Source: Caenorhabditis elegans
Taxonomy: Eukaryota; Nematoda; Chromadorea; Rhabditida; Rhabditidae
Assembly (NCBI RefSeq): GCF_000002985.6
Contig: NC_003279.8
Location: 8,370,001 to 8,434,000 of the forward strand
DNA: 64,000 nucleotides
Reading direction: 5' to 3'
The notes under the pieces are model-generated. The model saw nothing but the letters and a program-made list of their open reading frames with translations, was not told the DNA's origin and made no database searches. Shown in pieces: positions 46,832 to 60,097 of the stretch. Made by a program: the position numbers and the translations under genes. Positions within the stretch are counted from its first letter, which is position 1. Every line of letters starts with the position of its first letter.

Positions 46832-49800
46832 ATGTACAATCCACCACCTGGAGGCGGCGGTGGCAACAATGGAGGAGATCAATCTCAACAACAACCTACA
46901 AATAATGCGACGTTGTTTTTATTACAAATGATTCAACAATCACAACATCAACAACAGCATCAGAATCAACAACAACAACAACTGGAACTTCAAATACGTG
47001 ATCAAGAGCGTATTTTGATAGAACAACAAAGAATGCAACATCAACAACAACAAAATCAACTTCTTCAAGGACTCAATCAATTTCCATTTAATCCTTTAGG
47101 ATTATTTCAAGTACAAGCTGCTGTTCAAGCAGCTCAGGCACAATTTGCACAAAATGCTCAAGGTTCTCCAATTCCTTTTCATATCGGTTCTCCACTTCAA
47201 CCATCACATTCACCAGCAGCTTCTGCTCTTCAGCAACAATATCTACTACCATCTCATTCACCGGCAATAACCCCATTTGCTAGAAATAGTGAAGCTGCAA
47301 GAAATATTGAACAATTTATTGCACAGGAAGAGGCTGCAAATGTACCAAGGGCCAACAGTCAACAACAATCTCCATTGATTCGTCCGATTCCACAGCAACA
47401 AGCTTTGAATATTCAAAATCTCACATCGACTCAACAGGCACAACAAATCCTGGCCCATCATCGTCAGGTTCCCGTTCAACAAGTACAGCATCAGCAGCAT
47501 ATTCCCGTAAATATTTATTTGATTGAAAATTAAAAAATGTCTGAAAATTGGAAGGTCTGAACCTTTCTTTATAGAAAATTATATTTTAAAAAGTTAGAAA
47601 GTACTGTAGCGCCAAACAATTTGTCCTTCATTTCTGCTTTCCCGAAATTCGCAAACCTAATATTTCTCAATTGAGCTCAAAAAATAACAGAATTACTTTT
47701 GTTTTTCAGCATTTCGTAAGTTTTTTGAAGAAAATGTGTAAAAATTTGAAGTTTAAGACTGTTTTCAAATATTAGATGATGATATTTTATCAATGAAATG
47801 CATGTCTGAACTAAAAAAATTTATAGCAATTGACAATTTTATATTTACGTCAATTTAACAATTCATTCCGAAAACCAATAAATCTATTTTTCAGACTCCT
47901 CCACTAGCCCTTCCAATTGCTCAACAAGGACCAATTTCTAATGAAGTTCCTTCAGTTCCTCCAGTTGTTCCAGCAACTTCTGCAGGGTGTCCTCAACGTG
48001 AGCCTCGTCAACAACAAGGTGGCCGACGACAAAATCGTCCAGGTCGTCGAAAGAAACCAGAAGGTCCACCACGTGTTGATGAAGCTCTCGCCTATCTGAG
48101 AGTTATTAAAAGTACTTTCTCATCTGATGTACCCGTTTATCATCGATTTTTGGAAATTATGAAGGATTTTCGTGCTCAGAGGTAATTCTGAAAATTTGAA
48201 TTTTATTTTTGAAGGTTGAAAATCAAAAAAAATTGTTTTGGTTTTTCCGGGAAAACAAATATTCTTAGATTTACAAAAAACTTTAAAAAAACATTTGTTT
48301 TGTTCAAACATAAGATAACATAATTTACTTGAAAAGGCAAAAAATTTCAAGCTATCTTCCGAAATATCGTAAAACCGACACATTTGATGCGGATTAAATT
48401 TTGCTTTATTTAAATCCAAAAAAAAAAACAAATATCTGTCTTTTTTGCAGAATTGAAACACCTGATGTGATTGAACAAGTAGCAGAACTTTTATATGATT
48501 CACCGGAACTTGTTCTTGGATTCAATACTTTTCTGCCAACTGGATATCGTATCACATTGACTCCAGATCGAAAATATGTTTTTTCTTCGCCACAAATGCA
48601 GCCAAGGGTTCGTTTGGATATTTAGATTATACTAAAAATCTGATTTGAAAATAGTTTTAAAAATCCAATATCCACACAATATTGTTTTGCCTCGAAATTA
48701 AATTACAAAAAATTTGAAGGTTCTGCTATCGCCTGACGAACGCCGAGCCCGTGCAATTGAAGCTGGAGCACAAGCTGTAGGAGCAATTGAGTTGGGTTCT
48801 CAAGAAGGAATATCAAAAGACGAAGACCGTACAATTGAAGATGAAGATATGGATAAAAGTAAAGAAAAAGATGATGTAGATGGAATTGATGATGAAGATG
48901 ATGAAGAATCTGGAATAGAAGATAAAAATAATGAAGAAATGATGGAAGAAGATAATCATTTGATTGAAGAAATTATTTGTGATGATAGAAAGAAGGATGA
49001 TTGTGAAGATTCACAACAAGAGGTTTGTGTTGTTTGTTTGAAAACAAAAAACTTGAAGGTTTTTAAAATATTTGATTTTAAACATATCTGAAATCTTCTT
49101 TGATAAATTTTAAAAAAATACATACCAACGTTTTCAGATTTTTCTTCAAAAATAAAAATCTTCTAAAATTTTTACTTTTCTGTATTGCCTTCACTGATAG
49201 TTGCTGGTTTTCCCAGTTCTTCAACGATGGGCGATTCTCTTGCTCGTTTGAGCTCTATATCTTTCTTTGTCCTGGAGTGTTTACTGTAGCGAAACATTGT
49301 TGTCTTTTCAGTACATTTTCTTAGCTATTTATTATTGTATATCAAACTTCTGCCTTCACAAGCCATAATTGATCTAGAAAACATGTAAGTGCCATGTGAA
49401 AAATTTAAAAATCGTTTTCAGATCGAAATGTCAAGTGAATTGGCTGCTCATACACTGAACATAATCGAACTTCTCAAAAAATCGTTTCTGGCTCGCCCGA
49501 CGAAACTTGTTGATTTCATGACGTTCATTGACTTCTTCATGAGTGATCAACAATATAAAAAAGATATGGAAAAATTGAGAAAAGATGATGAGGATGACGA
49601 GATTGAAGAAAATGAGAAAATCGAAGTTGATGATGTTCCAGGACCATCCAATGCACCACAAGAAATCAAAAAACCTGATGATATTGAGAAAAAAGATTCA
49701 TCGAAAAATCTGCAAATTGAGGAATCGTGCTCAGATTATCTTGTCTCAATGCTTGCTAATTGTTGTATTGGAGAACCTGATCTTCTTGCAGCAACTATTG

Positions 49801-52800
49801 ATTTTCTTCCATATCTTGGGAAACTTCTTGTTAATGGATCTGATGCGATAGCATTGGTGAGATAATGTATCCTATATATGATTTTTCATAATAATTAAAA
49901 AATATTCTGAAATTCCGAAATACCAAATGAAACACGAAAAAGCGAGGAATAATGAAAAACCACAACTTTCCAAATTCAAGAATTTTTCGTTTTTTTGCAT
50001 GATTTTTGAATTTCAGAATATTTGCAGTATTCTATAGAAAATTTCCCATTCACGAAATTGCGAAAATTTAAAATTTAAAATAGAAATATCTAAAACAATT
50101 CAAGTGAACTATCTAATTTAATTTTCAGTTTTTAATATTTAAATATATTTTGAAATAATTAATTAGAAAAGTAGACTTGATATTTGTTCATCGTCGAAAA
50201 ATATCATAGATCAAAAAAAAATCTCAATAATCATGCAATTTGCCCTTGATCTACCAACCAGTTTTTGTAAACAAAACGCCTTTTTCGTTTTTGAAAAAAA
50301 AAACTATCATTGCAAATCAATATTTTTAAACCTTTTTTCTTTTCCAGAAAATCAAAACAATTCTCCATTTCTCCGCCACCAACGATCGTAACGATATTCC
50401 ACCTGTAAATCGTGTAAATCCATCCGATGTCGACATGGATTTAGTGAAACAAATGGAAAAATGCAAAATGGGGACTAAAAAGGTTTGCTACTCCTTTTAA
50501 AATTAAATAAAATGATTAAAAATTTCAGAATGAAAAACTGAAACTAAAAGTTGCTGGGCAAGGCGATGAAGGAGCAACCGTGGAATTGATGATACTCAAG
50601 AAATCATACAGAATTCTTTATGAAAGGGTTTGTTTTAACGGTGGAGTAGCGTAAATGGGGATTTCGATTCAAAATCCAAATTTGTCAATAAAATCGCCGA
50701 AGACAAAAATATTAACGGTAATCGGCGATCGCCGATCGCCGTGTTAAAAATTATTATCGGAAAAAGTGTAGAAAAATTACGTCACACATGTATTTAAATA
50801 CTTGAAAACAGGTGTGACGTAATTTTTCTACACTTTTTAATTTTCCAACACTACTTGAATAACCCCATAACCCATTAAAACAAAATCCAATTCAAGCCAC
50901 TCGCCCTCTAAAAGTTTTTATCATTTTGCTTATTCAATAAACTTTATTTTCAGCTAAAAAGTCGAACAACACCGAATCAACTGTCTCACCTGATGGTTTT
51001 GATAAATGCCTACGCAAATTTGGATATAACCCGAGAACAATTGATTAGTGAACTTCCAAAGATCATGGGAACATCTGGTTCTGATCTTGAAATGATTATT
51101 CTCCAATTATTGGGTGCAGAAAAAGAACCAAAAAATCGACCAGAGAATGATATGGATGCAGTTATGAGAAAAGATTTACCTGCCATTCAACCAAAACGAG
51201 GTCTTCGTGATCAAAAAATGTTGCAACAAGTGAAGAATGTTGAAGCAGCAACAGTGTGTACACTAGGTCCTAGTTATCGATTTATGAAGGATACGAAAGC
51301 AACTGATTGTAGTGGACGTGTTGAGCTGGATGATGATCTCAAAGGAGTATGGAAAATTACACAAATTTAAAAATTTTATTTGAATGATATTTTCAGGTTC
51401 TCAATGATACGTGGACATCAATACCATCATGGTCATCTGAAGATACTGGTAGTCAGGCGATTAAGAAATCGAATTTGGAAGAATTTCATTTCAAAACCGA
51501 GGATGAACGTTATGAGGTTTGTTTTTTTTCGATGTGAAGACAATTTAACAAATATTCAATTAACAAGATTATTTAAAATTTCAGCTTGATATTATTGTTG
51601 ATTCAAATCGAACTGTCATCGAACAATTGTCAAAAACACTTCGAGATTACGAGGCGATGAGTGATGAAGATAAGAAGTCGTTCAAGTAAGTATTCAGATA
51701 TTATATCTACAAAAATACCACATAAAATTGAAAAAAAAAATTATCGAGGACCTCTTAGAAAGGGATTCTGCTACACCGAAATTCTCTGTCCGAACTTCCG
51801 AAAATTATTTAGAAAATATCAATTGTTTTTTGAAAACGAAACCGAAAATTTGTTTTCATTGTAAAAAGTGATTTTCAGATTGGACAAATGGCTCAATGCT
51901 TCATCTCGATCCACCACAATTCGTGTTCTAGCAAAAGTCTTCACAAACTCTGCTCAAGATTTCATTGATGCTGCACAAAAGAATCCACTTGTAGGTTTAC
52001 GACGAATTCTTGAAAGTCTGAAGGAGAAAGACTTGCTGTGGAGTCGATTCCAACAGGATACTAACAGGTTTTTTACTTAATTTCCCTCAAAACTTTCTAA
52101 AAATATCAATTCTAGAACATGGAGAGACGCTTTGGACAAGCAAATGTCGGCTGCAACGACGATTTTGAATAATCAACACAAGAATTACGATCAAAAAGCG
52201 TTCAAGTCGAAGCCTCTTGTTAATCAAATCGAACAAATCTGTGAGGAAAGACGGAAAAAGTTTGTTTTTTTTTCTTTAAAGGTGGAGTGGCGTTAATGCT
52301 TAAAAAAAATCCAAAATAGTCAAATTCAGAAATACAATCAAAGAAAATCGAAAGGAAAACAAGAAAAAATTGGAATGCCAATTATTAAAACTTTTTTCGA
52401 TTTTTTAATTGTGACCTAATTGAATTTTTTCCATAATGAGATCTGCGACCAATCAGCGATTCGCTCCGCCCATTTTTGAACCAGCCAGATGAAGTGTGCA
52501 GAGTTCGAAGATGCTGATTGGTTACAAAGTTGGAGTGGATTCTTATTCTGGAGGGAATTCAAACAGGGAACTTAGCCAAAATTTAAGATTTTATTTCTTT
52601 TGCGAATTTTTCCGTTTTTCTTCGGTTTTAAAACGGCATAAAAACCTATATTTTCAGTAATAGCACGGACACTTCTCCACATTTAATTCTGGAATATACA
52701 CCGGAACGAAAAGTGTATAGAGATGTAAATGACGTCACTGGTCACTTTTTCCATGATCTTTCGGGAACGAAATGTGATAGAGATCGAACGAAAATTGTCT

Positions 52801-54865
52801 TATTCAGGTAATTTTTTATGAAAAAGAATAAAATGTTAAGCCCCAGAAAATAGTTACAGAATCTTGATGGAATGGCTTTGTCAGGAGGGACAACAAGTTC
52901 AAATTGATCTGGATAATGGAGAAATATTCAAATTTCAAGGAGATTTGTTCGTTAAAAAGGGTTTAAAACCATTTCGGAATCATGAAAAATTTCAGAAACG
53001 AAGACGAAAATCTAATGACTCTACTGAACATGGATGGTCGTCGTATTTGTGGAGATCGTGTCGTACCAGTGTCCACATCTCTTGAATCGAATGAAAGTTC
53101 GATTGATCATTTCAGCGAAAATCTTCATCAAAAGAGAACACGAAGAACATTTTATGGAGATGACAGTGTCTACATGATTATTCGATATCATCACATGATT
53201 CAGGAGAGATTTGCCAAGATTCTTTCCACTCAGGCAATTTACGCCCAAGAGCACTTTGTTCGTTTTTTTCTTATGATCTTATTAGGGTGCATCTGAAAAA
53301 GTTGTTTGTTTTTAATCAAAAAAAACATTTAATGGGAACCGTAACATTTCTATATACAGTAACTTCACAAAAACTAAGAACAAATTAAATTAAAGTGAAT
53401 AAATATCATAAAACTTTTTTTGTAAATTTTTTACAAAAAAAACCCTGATTTGATTGATTTTCAAGCATTTTGAAATAATTTTTCAAACTATCTTTCAGGA
53501 TTAAAATAAAATCATGTTCTAATAATTATAATTTTGCAGGATAATCAGAAGAAAAATAAGCGATGGGAAGACGGCATAGGAGCTGATATGCACGGAAGAA
53601 AAGCTCTCCAGGAGAATATAAAGCAACGAAGAGCAGCTGTCAATGATATTCGAGTAAGCCTAAAACTGTTACAGACCCACGAAAAAATCGTATTATTCCA
53701 GAACGTTCGCTCATGTCCCTCATCTTCGTACGAGACGACACTTCGTGAGCTGAAACAACTGGGAAATGCTCAAATGGATATAGTAGCATTCGAGGAAGCC
53801 GTCAAGAACTTGTTCCCAGGAGATATTGTATTATTTAACAATATTGATAAATTATTCTCATCACTCGCCAAGAATATTCATCACGCTACGTGTGCTGAAG
53901 AACGAGAGAATCCTATCAAATTGTATCTGAAATATCGTCAAAGAATAATGAATGCAGAACGTGATGAAGATATGGAAAGTGTTATACAAGAATATGGACA
54001 AACTGCTGAAGAAGTGCTACGTGGAAAGAATACTTATCGATTCGAATTTGTTGAAGAGCAAAATAAACCGTTCATCAAAATTTGGGTTATTCCTAGAGAG
54101 GTATCTGCTTTTTGAAATTTCACTTTGTTCAATAATTTCTGAAAACTTGATTTTTCAGGAGAAAGACGATGATGACGATGATGATGAAGAAGGAAATGAA
54201 GGTGGAAAAGATGAAGATAATGTGAAAGATGAAGATGATGGAGGTGATGGAGAAGGAAGAGATGGTCCTGATGATGATCAGCCTCCGGTAGGTTTATGGA
54301 CTTGCGGAAAATAACTTTTATAGCTTAAAGGTGGAGTACACTCAATAGCAATTTTACTTTAAAATACTCAGATTTGTTCAAAAAACAAAAAAAACATTAA
54401 ATTTGAATTGAATGTATTTCGCCTTTAAATAAAATAAATGTGCACCATTCATTAAGAAACATTTTCAATTTGATAATATTTCAGCCCTCAAATGACGATG
54501 GTGATGACGAGGAAGACGAAGACGATGAAGAAGATGGACCTTCTGGAGCAGACGAACCAGAATCTACGTCAGGATCAGGCAATGTTCCAATGGATCATCT
54601 GAATATTGGAGAAAACTTTTTATGGTCGCCTCCTGAGGAAAAAGTGTGTACCGGCAAGATGACAACAAATGAAAAAGAACAGAGAAACAGTGTTGACTAT
54701 ATGAAGGTAATTTAAAATATGATCTGCTTTCCTAAAATTATTTTTCAGGTGACCACGACACCTCGGCTCCGTATTCATAAAAGAATGCTGAAAGAACATA
54801 AAGGTTGTAATGTTGAATTGATGACTGGATTCCAACAATTATCAGCTATCGTGCCTTTAATGTAA
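46832..54865 (+). CDS. sin-3: SIN-3, histone deacetylase corepressor scaffold
   Basis: Twenty exons: 46832-47506, 47895-48181, 48451-48607, 48720-49022, 49422-49856, 50348-50482, 50529-50627, 50954-51346, 51397-51516, 51585-51685, 51879-52067, 52116-52259, 52658-52807, 52860-52946, 52996-53257, 53540-53653, 53702-54100, 54159-54287, 54485-54706, 54749-54865; about 1505 residues. Residues 1-225 are glutamine-rich. One paired amphipathic helix domain (about 287-365, with VYHRFLEIMKDF and SPELVLGFNTFLP) is clear; vertebrate SIN3 has several. The HDAC-interaction domain runs through exons 8-12 (LGPSYRFMKDTKATDCSGR, VLNDTW, EDERYELDIIVDSN). Acidic low-complexity segments separate conserved blocks. 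It recruits HDA-1-type deacetylases in the nucleus. Two donors are GTTCGT and the exon 4 acceptor reads TTGAAG, so those joins are the least sure. Confidence 0.95.
50761..50868. repeat. Perfect 27-bp-arm hairpin in a sin-3 intron
   Basis: Arms at 50761-50787 and 50812-50838 are exact inverses (AAAAAGTGTAGAAAAATTAC begins the left arm) around a 24-base loop. The sequence to 50868 matches the ngp-1 intron element at 25651-25760. A separate 12-base palindrome CGGCGATCGCCG lies just upstream at 50723-50734. Confidence 0.85.
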
Positions 54866-55165
54866 TGTATTGAAATTGCTTTTACTATTCACTCGCATAT
54901 TTATTTTTTGACTATTTGGCCTCACTTTGAATCTCGATATTTCACACCCGTTCTATTTTGATTTTCATGTTCCTTGCTGGAAAATATTTTCTATTTGTTG
55001 AAAATTCATATTGATTTCCAATGATAAAACAGTATCTGTAGTAGGTCAAAAGACGGGGAGCAATGAGCAATATAGCAACAAAACAATGGAATATAGATGT
55101 ACATGAAAAGATGGATATTCATTCTTGAGTCGGTCTTGATTTGCTTTTTTTCTCTGTTTTCATCA

Positions 55166-56075
55166 TCAAACGTACATCGATTCAGCTAACGAAGACATTT
55201 TCAATTCAACGCGGACAAAATGAGTGAAATATTCGGAAAGTTCGTCGACTTCTTCGGCTTCTGGAGACGGTGGACGAGCCGCCTGCACGCTACACGGTTT
55301 CGGAAGTATATTTTCTCTGAAAATTCGTTTTTTGTAATTTTTCACTTGGATATAATAGTTATTCTTTGATTTTTTGCCTGACGGAGCACTTTTGAATATC
55401 TTTTTTGATACTTGTTTTACAAATTCCACTCAACAGTTTACGGTAGCTGTTAAACGAAAAAGCATCTTTCATAAATTTCTGCCAGTTTTTTGCGAAATTC
55501 GTAACACTTACTTGTCAAATATGCACATTCTCAGAGATTCGACGTCTCCTTTCAATTTAATTTTCAGCAGAACTTCAATATCCGTCAGTGATGAATCTTT
55601 GGTTGCCTTCCGACGGCGTCTGTAAATTTAAAAATTGATTAGAACATTTTCTTCATTCAAATTAGAACAAATGAACCGAAAATCTTACCTCAATTTGAAG
55701 GGCACTTCGTAGGGTAAAAATCGTCCAGATTTGTGAGCAGGAGTCCGATAAAATTGGACATTTTTGGCCGTCGGTGGCATATTCTGCTGCAAAGAAATAA
55801 ATTTAACTTGCGCGTCGAATATGGTGCCTTACAGTAATCCGAGTAGGGAGAGATTGCGGACCTGGTGCCGGCCGATTTTGATCGTAGCGACCTTCGCAAA
55901 GATCTGAATCCAACGAGAGTTTGTCAAAATCCAAACTTAAAAATGAGGAAATTGACGATGAACACGTAGAATCTTCTGATTCGGAATTTTCGCACGTTAT
56001 CGTGATCTGACACGTGGATTTTGAAGTTGAAGGCATTGAGGAATCGACCATGGGCGGTGGCTCTTCTTTTGTCAT
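55166..56075 (-). CDS. Serine-rich protein of unknown function
   Basis: Four exons: 56075-55833, 55786-55689, 55619-55512, 55316-55166; 199 residues. The ATG lies 16 bases after a CTTCAG acceptor, consistent with trans-splicing. The first third is serine- and acid-rich (SESEDSTCSSSISSF). A basic RRRRK follows near 114, then a predicted folded block DIEVLLKIKLKGDVESLRM and a C-terminal segment DELSEYFTHFVRVELKMSSL that looks conserved in character. I recognised no family. The reading phase at the last intron favours direct joining of 55512 to 55316; an open frame running through that intron is a shadow. Convergent with sin-3. Confidence 0.75.
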
Positions 56076-56091
56076 TCTCCTCTTTTTGTAC

Positions 56092-56787
56092 CTGAAGATT
56101 TTGAAAATTATTTCTATAAAAGCAATTATACAGAGTATCATAATTGAAACATTCGAGAAAAATCGCGAATAAATAATTTAGAAAAGGTCATTTAGCCGGT
56201 TTTCTAAATATTTTATTTCCCTGACAAGTAACTAACGAAATTATTTTGCTCATATTTCTTGCATGATCCCAAATGTTTCATTTATTGACTGCTTTAACAA
56301 GAGATTTTATAAATATCTTCTGTTCATCTAATGGACAAATTTGAAGCTAGCAGCGACCAGTACGGCTGAGATCGTGGCGAGACCCACTCACAAAAACAAC
56401 ATGTGCCTCTAAATTGAATTTTTTTAAAACGACGATAATATTTTTTAAAGAACACATATGTTTCACGTTCAAAAATAAATGTGCATCATCAAACTTAGAA
56501 AGAATTTCGTAAAAACAAATTCTGAGCCGAATGGTTTGTAAAAGTACTTCTAGCTAATGTTTTAGTGTTATCAGTGATAAACGAAATATAATAATGGAAA
56601 AAAGAGAACAAAAAGGGTTTTCCCACAAAAAACATGTGAGAGAAGCTGGGTGAAAAAGAGAAAAAGAGAGAAAATAGAAATATAAAAGTACTAAAAATGG
56701 AATTGAATAGACGTTAGAGAAGCTAGAGGAAATAGATAGAAAAGTTCAAAAATTGGTACACTGCTGAAATTTTTTGAATTGTTCTCT
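56092..56787 (-). other. Spacer between the small ORF and the serine-rich gene
   Basis: About 700 bases with no supported exon. The distance is longer than between the upstream genes of the cluster, so the serine-rich gene may have its own promoter here. Confidence 0.45.
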
Positions 56788-56982
56788 TCATTTTTCGGCT
56801 TTACCGCACTGAAAATCGATAGTTTCAAGCGACGGGTCCACCACCGGTTGGAGGACACACACAAACGAGAGAGCACACATTTTGAAGAGGGTGGAAACAA
56901 CGGAAACGACTGACGTCATATTAGGTGCCTGCGTCTCTTCATTGATGAGAACTGGTTTCTTGTTGGGCTTTTGACTCAACAT
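56788..56982 (-). CDS. 64-residue single-span membrane protein candidate
   Basis: One exon, beginning MLSQKPNKKP and ending CGKAEK. A hydrophobic stretch (SVVSVVSTLFKMCALSFVCV, about residues 24-43) could span a membrane. CTTTCCACAG ends at 57028, giving a 45-base leader, and the WD40 gene stops only about 180 bases upstream of that acceptor, the spacing of C. elegans operon members. The expected SL2 leader would support it. No family was recognised. Short length makes this less certain than its neighbours. Confidence 0.6.
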   Translation of the reverse strand: MLSQKPNKKPVLINEETQAPNMTSVVSVVSTLFKMCALSFVCVLQPVVDPSLETIDFQCGKAEK

Positions 56983-57204
56983 TTTGAACGAAACGGAAAA
57001 TATCACGTGAAATGATCAACTGAATGCCTGTGGAAAGAAAAGTTCAAGAACATCAATCAGATTGTCCTTTGAAGTTTTAAAAACTCTTTGAAATAAAATT
57101 ATTCATTTAATGCAACTGCGTAACATAGAAAAGAAAAACTTGAGATTTCAGTGAGAGTTGAGAAAAATAGAAAAATAAATAAAACAATTCGACTGAATAA
57201 ATTA

Positions 57205-59813
57205 TCAGGCCGATGGATCATATTGTTCATGTGCTGGTGGAGAGGCAGATTCATCTGAAAAATTGATATTTCAATACGGAAAAACGTTTCTTGAAACGAT
57301 ACGTACTATTTTGCTGATGTTCTGTAGTACTGTTGTACACATAATTTCCAATTTCCTCATCATCTTCACGTGGTGGTGTTCGTGGCTCTGCGTACGGATT
57401 ATACTCTTGATATTGAGCAGCTGGAGCATTTTCTGAAGGAGTTTAGAGTTTTTTAATCCAGGGAATTCGTAACATACCGTCGTATTCTTCATGTGACCGA
57501 TAATATTCATGTCCTCCTTCTTGAGTGTAGTCGCTCGGTGGCTCATTTTCTTGTTGGTCATGCTCATCGTACGGTGATGCTGATGGTACTTCGGCAAGTT
57601 GGGAAGATGATTCGGGTTCAGTTATATCGGAGGGTTGTTCAACTGGAGGATAGTATGCCTGAAAAGAGATACAAAATAATTACACAGGCGCAAAAATTTG
57701 CTCTAAAATACGATGCCCGGTCTCGAAACGACACTTTTTTGTTTAATACAAATGAGGGTGCGCCTTTAAAGAAAGTATCGATGGAATTTCCGCAGCAACT
57801 CTAACAAAAAATGTTGTGTCAAGACCGGGTAAAGCATTTTTGACGCGTAAATCTCAAAATTTTACGTTTTGGGTAAAAGACAATTCAATATGATAAAAGC
57901 CCTTACAACATGCACTGGAGTATTTTCTCCAACTCCTGGAATACGGTAGATAAGAATCATAGCATCATCTCCACCAGACAACAAATGCCGACTAGTTGGT
58001 GAGAATGAAAGTGCTGAAATTGTTGAAGTATGTTCATTCGTGATTGACATAATCGGAGTCGTCATCTCAATATGCCAGATGAATATTTGAGATGAAGCTG
58101 ATGAACTCGCGAATCTCGTTCCTCCAGATTTCTCGTCAATCGTGAGACCGGTGACTGGAGCGTCATGTGCAGAATAGACTCGGATGGCTTTTGTAGATCG
58201 AGATGGATCCGTTTCAGTGCTGAAAATTTGGGATTGGATTATAAAATTATTCACTTTAAATACTTACAATTCACTGAGTGAATGCAATTTGATGAGTCGG
58301 TCGTCACAAGCTGACAAAAATCTCTCCTCATTAGGAAGAAACTCGATTTTTCTGATTCTCATCGAATGAACTGAAAATGGAAGTTTTTTGCGAATGTGGA
58401 ATGCTATTTGTGTGATACCTTCGTATTTGTGATAATTCTTAAAGTTTTCCGAATATAGCATTTCGATGGCACCATCCAATTGTCCGATAGCCAAATATTT
58501 CGCGTCACGACTCTAAAAAATACTTATTCAGATTTTTTTAGCAATTGTGTCGGTTGTTAGATTTTTTTCAATTTTTGTTTTCCTATATTCCAAAAAAATT
58601 CAACAACAAACATGCACTACAGTACTTACTTCCTTAGTAAGGAAGTGCAGAAATAAATGTTTTAAAGTTTTATCGGTAACTTATTAAATAGTTATATTAT
58701 TTTTTCTCGATAATTATCGAATCGTTGTTGTTTGTTTTTGAATTGTCGAAAATTTCAAGCAATTCTCTTACATATTTCAAGCAACTAATCTGCTTCACTG
58801 TTGGGAACGGTTCTTGACGAATAATTTCATTAGAAGAATGCTGGATTTCATTTAAATGACCAGAATATGAAGCAGTAACATATCCAGTTTTAAGAGGTGA
58901 AACTGCACAGAATACTGCATCAAGATATCCAAAATCAAAAGCCATTGATTTGACAGTATTCACCAATTCAACTTCATATACAATTGAGTTCATTCCAACG
59001 GCAACCATATCTAAATAATTTTTTGATTATTTTAGATTTCAATAGTGTCAACATACATTTTCCATCAACAGAAATATCAGCTGCTTGAATTGCAGTTCTC
59101 CATTTTGCCAAAACCATTCTCTCATCAAGTGAAATGTTGTTCGAAGAATCTTCTTGCCTGTAAAAAATATTATTTTATTTTGGAAAACTGTACCGCTTGG
59201 CAATTATTTATACTTTTAATTAGTTCGACGTTTGATATTACATTAATGGAAAACTCACAATATCCAAAGTTTTGAACAATCGTGTGACACTGAAAGCATC
59301 CCGATTTGACCACAGAATCGGAATGACCATATTCCAACAACCGATCTATTGTGTGCTGTAAAATATAGGATGCGTTCGGCGTAGTGCGATCAGGGCTGAA
59401 TTTGTACATTTTTCGTTTTTTTTTCTAACAAAAGTGAGCGAAAATTTTTATTTTGTTGAGAAAAAATAAAAATTCTGTTAGTTTTACACTTTTTTTCTCG
59501 AAAAAGACACTTGAAATTGTAACTTGTGCAAACATGCTCAAAATATTTTTCAAAAAGTTAAAACTGCAAACTTCTTCTTTCGTTCGTTGATTTTGCCCCT
59601 CTAGTTTGTTGAAGAAAAAAAAGTTTTATTTTGGATTCAGTCATAGATCATTTAATTCCAAAACATTACACCCTTTCTATTTTAAAATAAAGATATTTCG
59701 GTAAAAGAGCCATTTATATTTTTTCTCAGTTTCTTGAATTAAAAAAAACCTTTTTCATATTTCGCCACAATCGTCGCCTGCGGTATTCCTTCTTCGTTCA
59801 TCATATCATCCAT
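57205..59813 (-). CDS. WD40-repeat protein, WDR61/SKI8-like propeller with a disordered tail
   Basis: Nine exons: 59813-59750, 59355-59259, 59157-59057, 59010-58772, 58512-58268, 58219-57907, 57658-57478, 57432-57307, 57254-57205; 471 residues. Repeat units are visible, for example KAHNRSVVGIWSF with SVSHDCSKLWI, FLPNEERFLSACDDRLIKLHSL, and ISALSFSPTSRHLLSGGDDAMILIYRI. The last 100 residues are rich in Pro, Glu and Tyr and look disordered. The blade pattern recalls WDR61/SKI8, a subunit of the exosome helper SKI complex and of PAF1, but WDR61 lacks such a tail, so orthology is open. A trans-splice acceptor (AATTCCAG) lies 20 bases before the ATG and about 265 bases after the dpt-1 stop. Intron 57659-57906 holds a repeat. 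Confidence 0.85.
57708..57838. mobile_element. Imperfect inverted-repeat element in a WD40-gene intron
   Basis: ATACGATGCCCGGTCTCGAA on the left is mirrored imperfectly by TTGTGTCAAGACCGGGTAAA on the right. No coding frame. The ACCGGGT/GTCTCG ends belong to a frequent C. elegans repeat type; I did not name the family. Confidence 0.6.
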
Positions 59814-60097
59814 ATTGACACCTAAATAGATTCTGGAATTTAAAATATTTTGCATTTTTCAAATATCAATGCAGATAGTAATTAATAGTTGGCTGAAAAC
59901 CATAAAAATAAATTTGTAAGCAAAATATTATTAAAAATAAATATAATTCATTTCTGACAGTGAAAGCTGCTTAAAATCACAAAAATTAAAGAGAAAAACA
60001 GGAAAAATTGATAAAAATCACTAACAATCTTATGCACTGAAACCATTAAAATTGAAAAAAGCTCTGGTAATACAAAATAAATATGACGCAGGCGCGC

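Noticed and set aside
55359..55440. Extra exon of the serine-rich gene after an AACAG acceptor
   Set aside because: It would end in an early stop (55361-55359), whereas direct splicing of 55512 to 55316 is in phase and gives a longer, coherent protein.
59170..59409. 79-codon frame as the first exon of the WD40 gene
   Set aside because: It is out of phase with the next exon. Starting at 59813 and using the acceptor at 59356 restores WD-repeat sequence in another frame.
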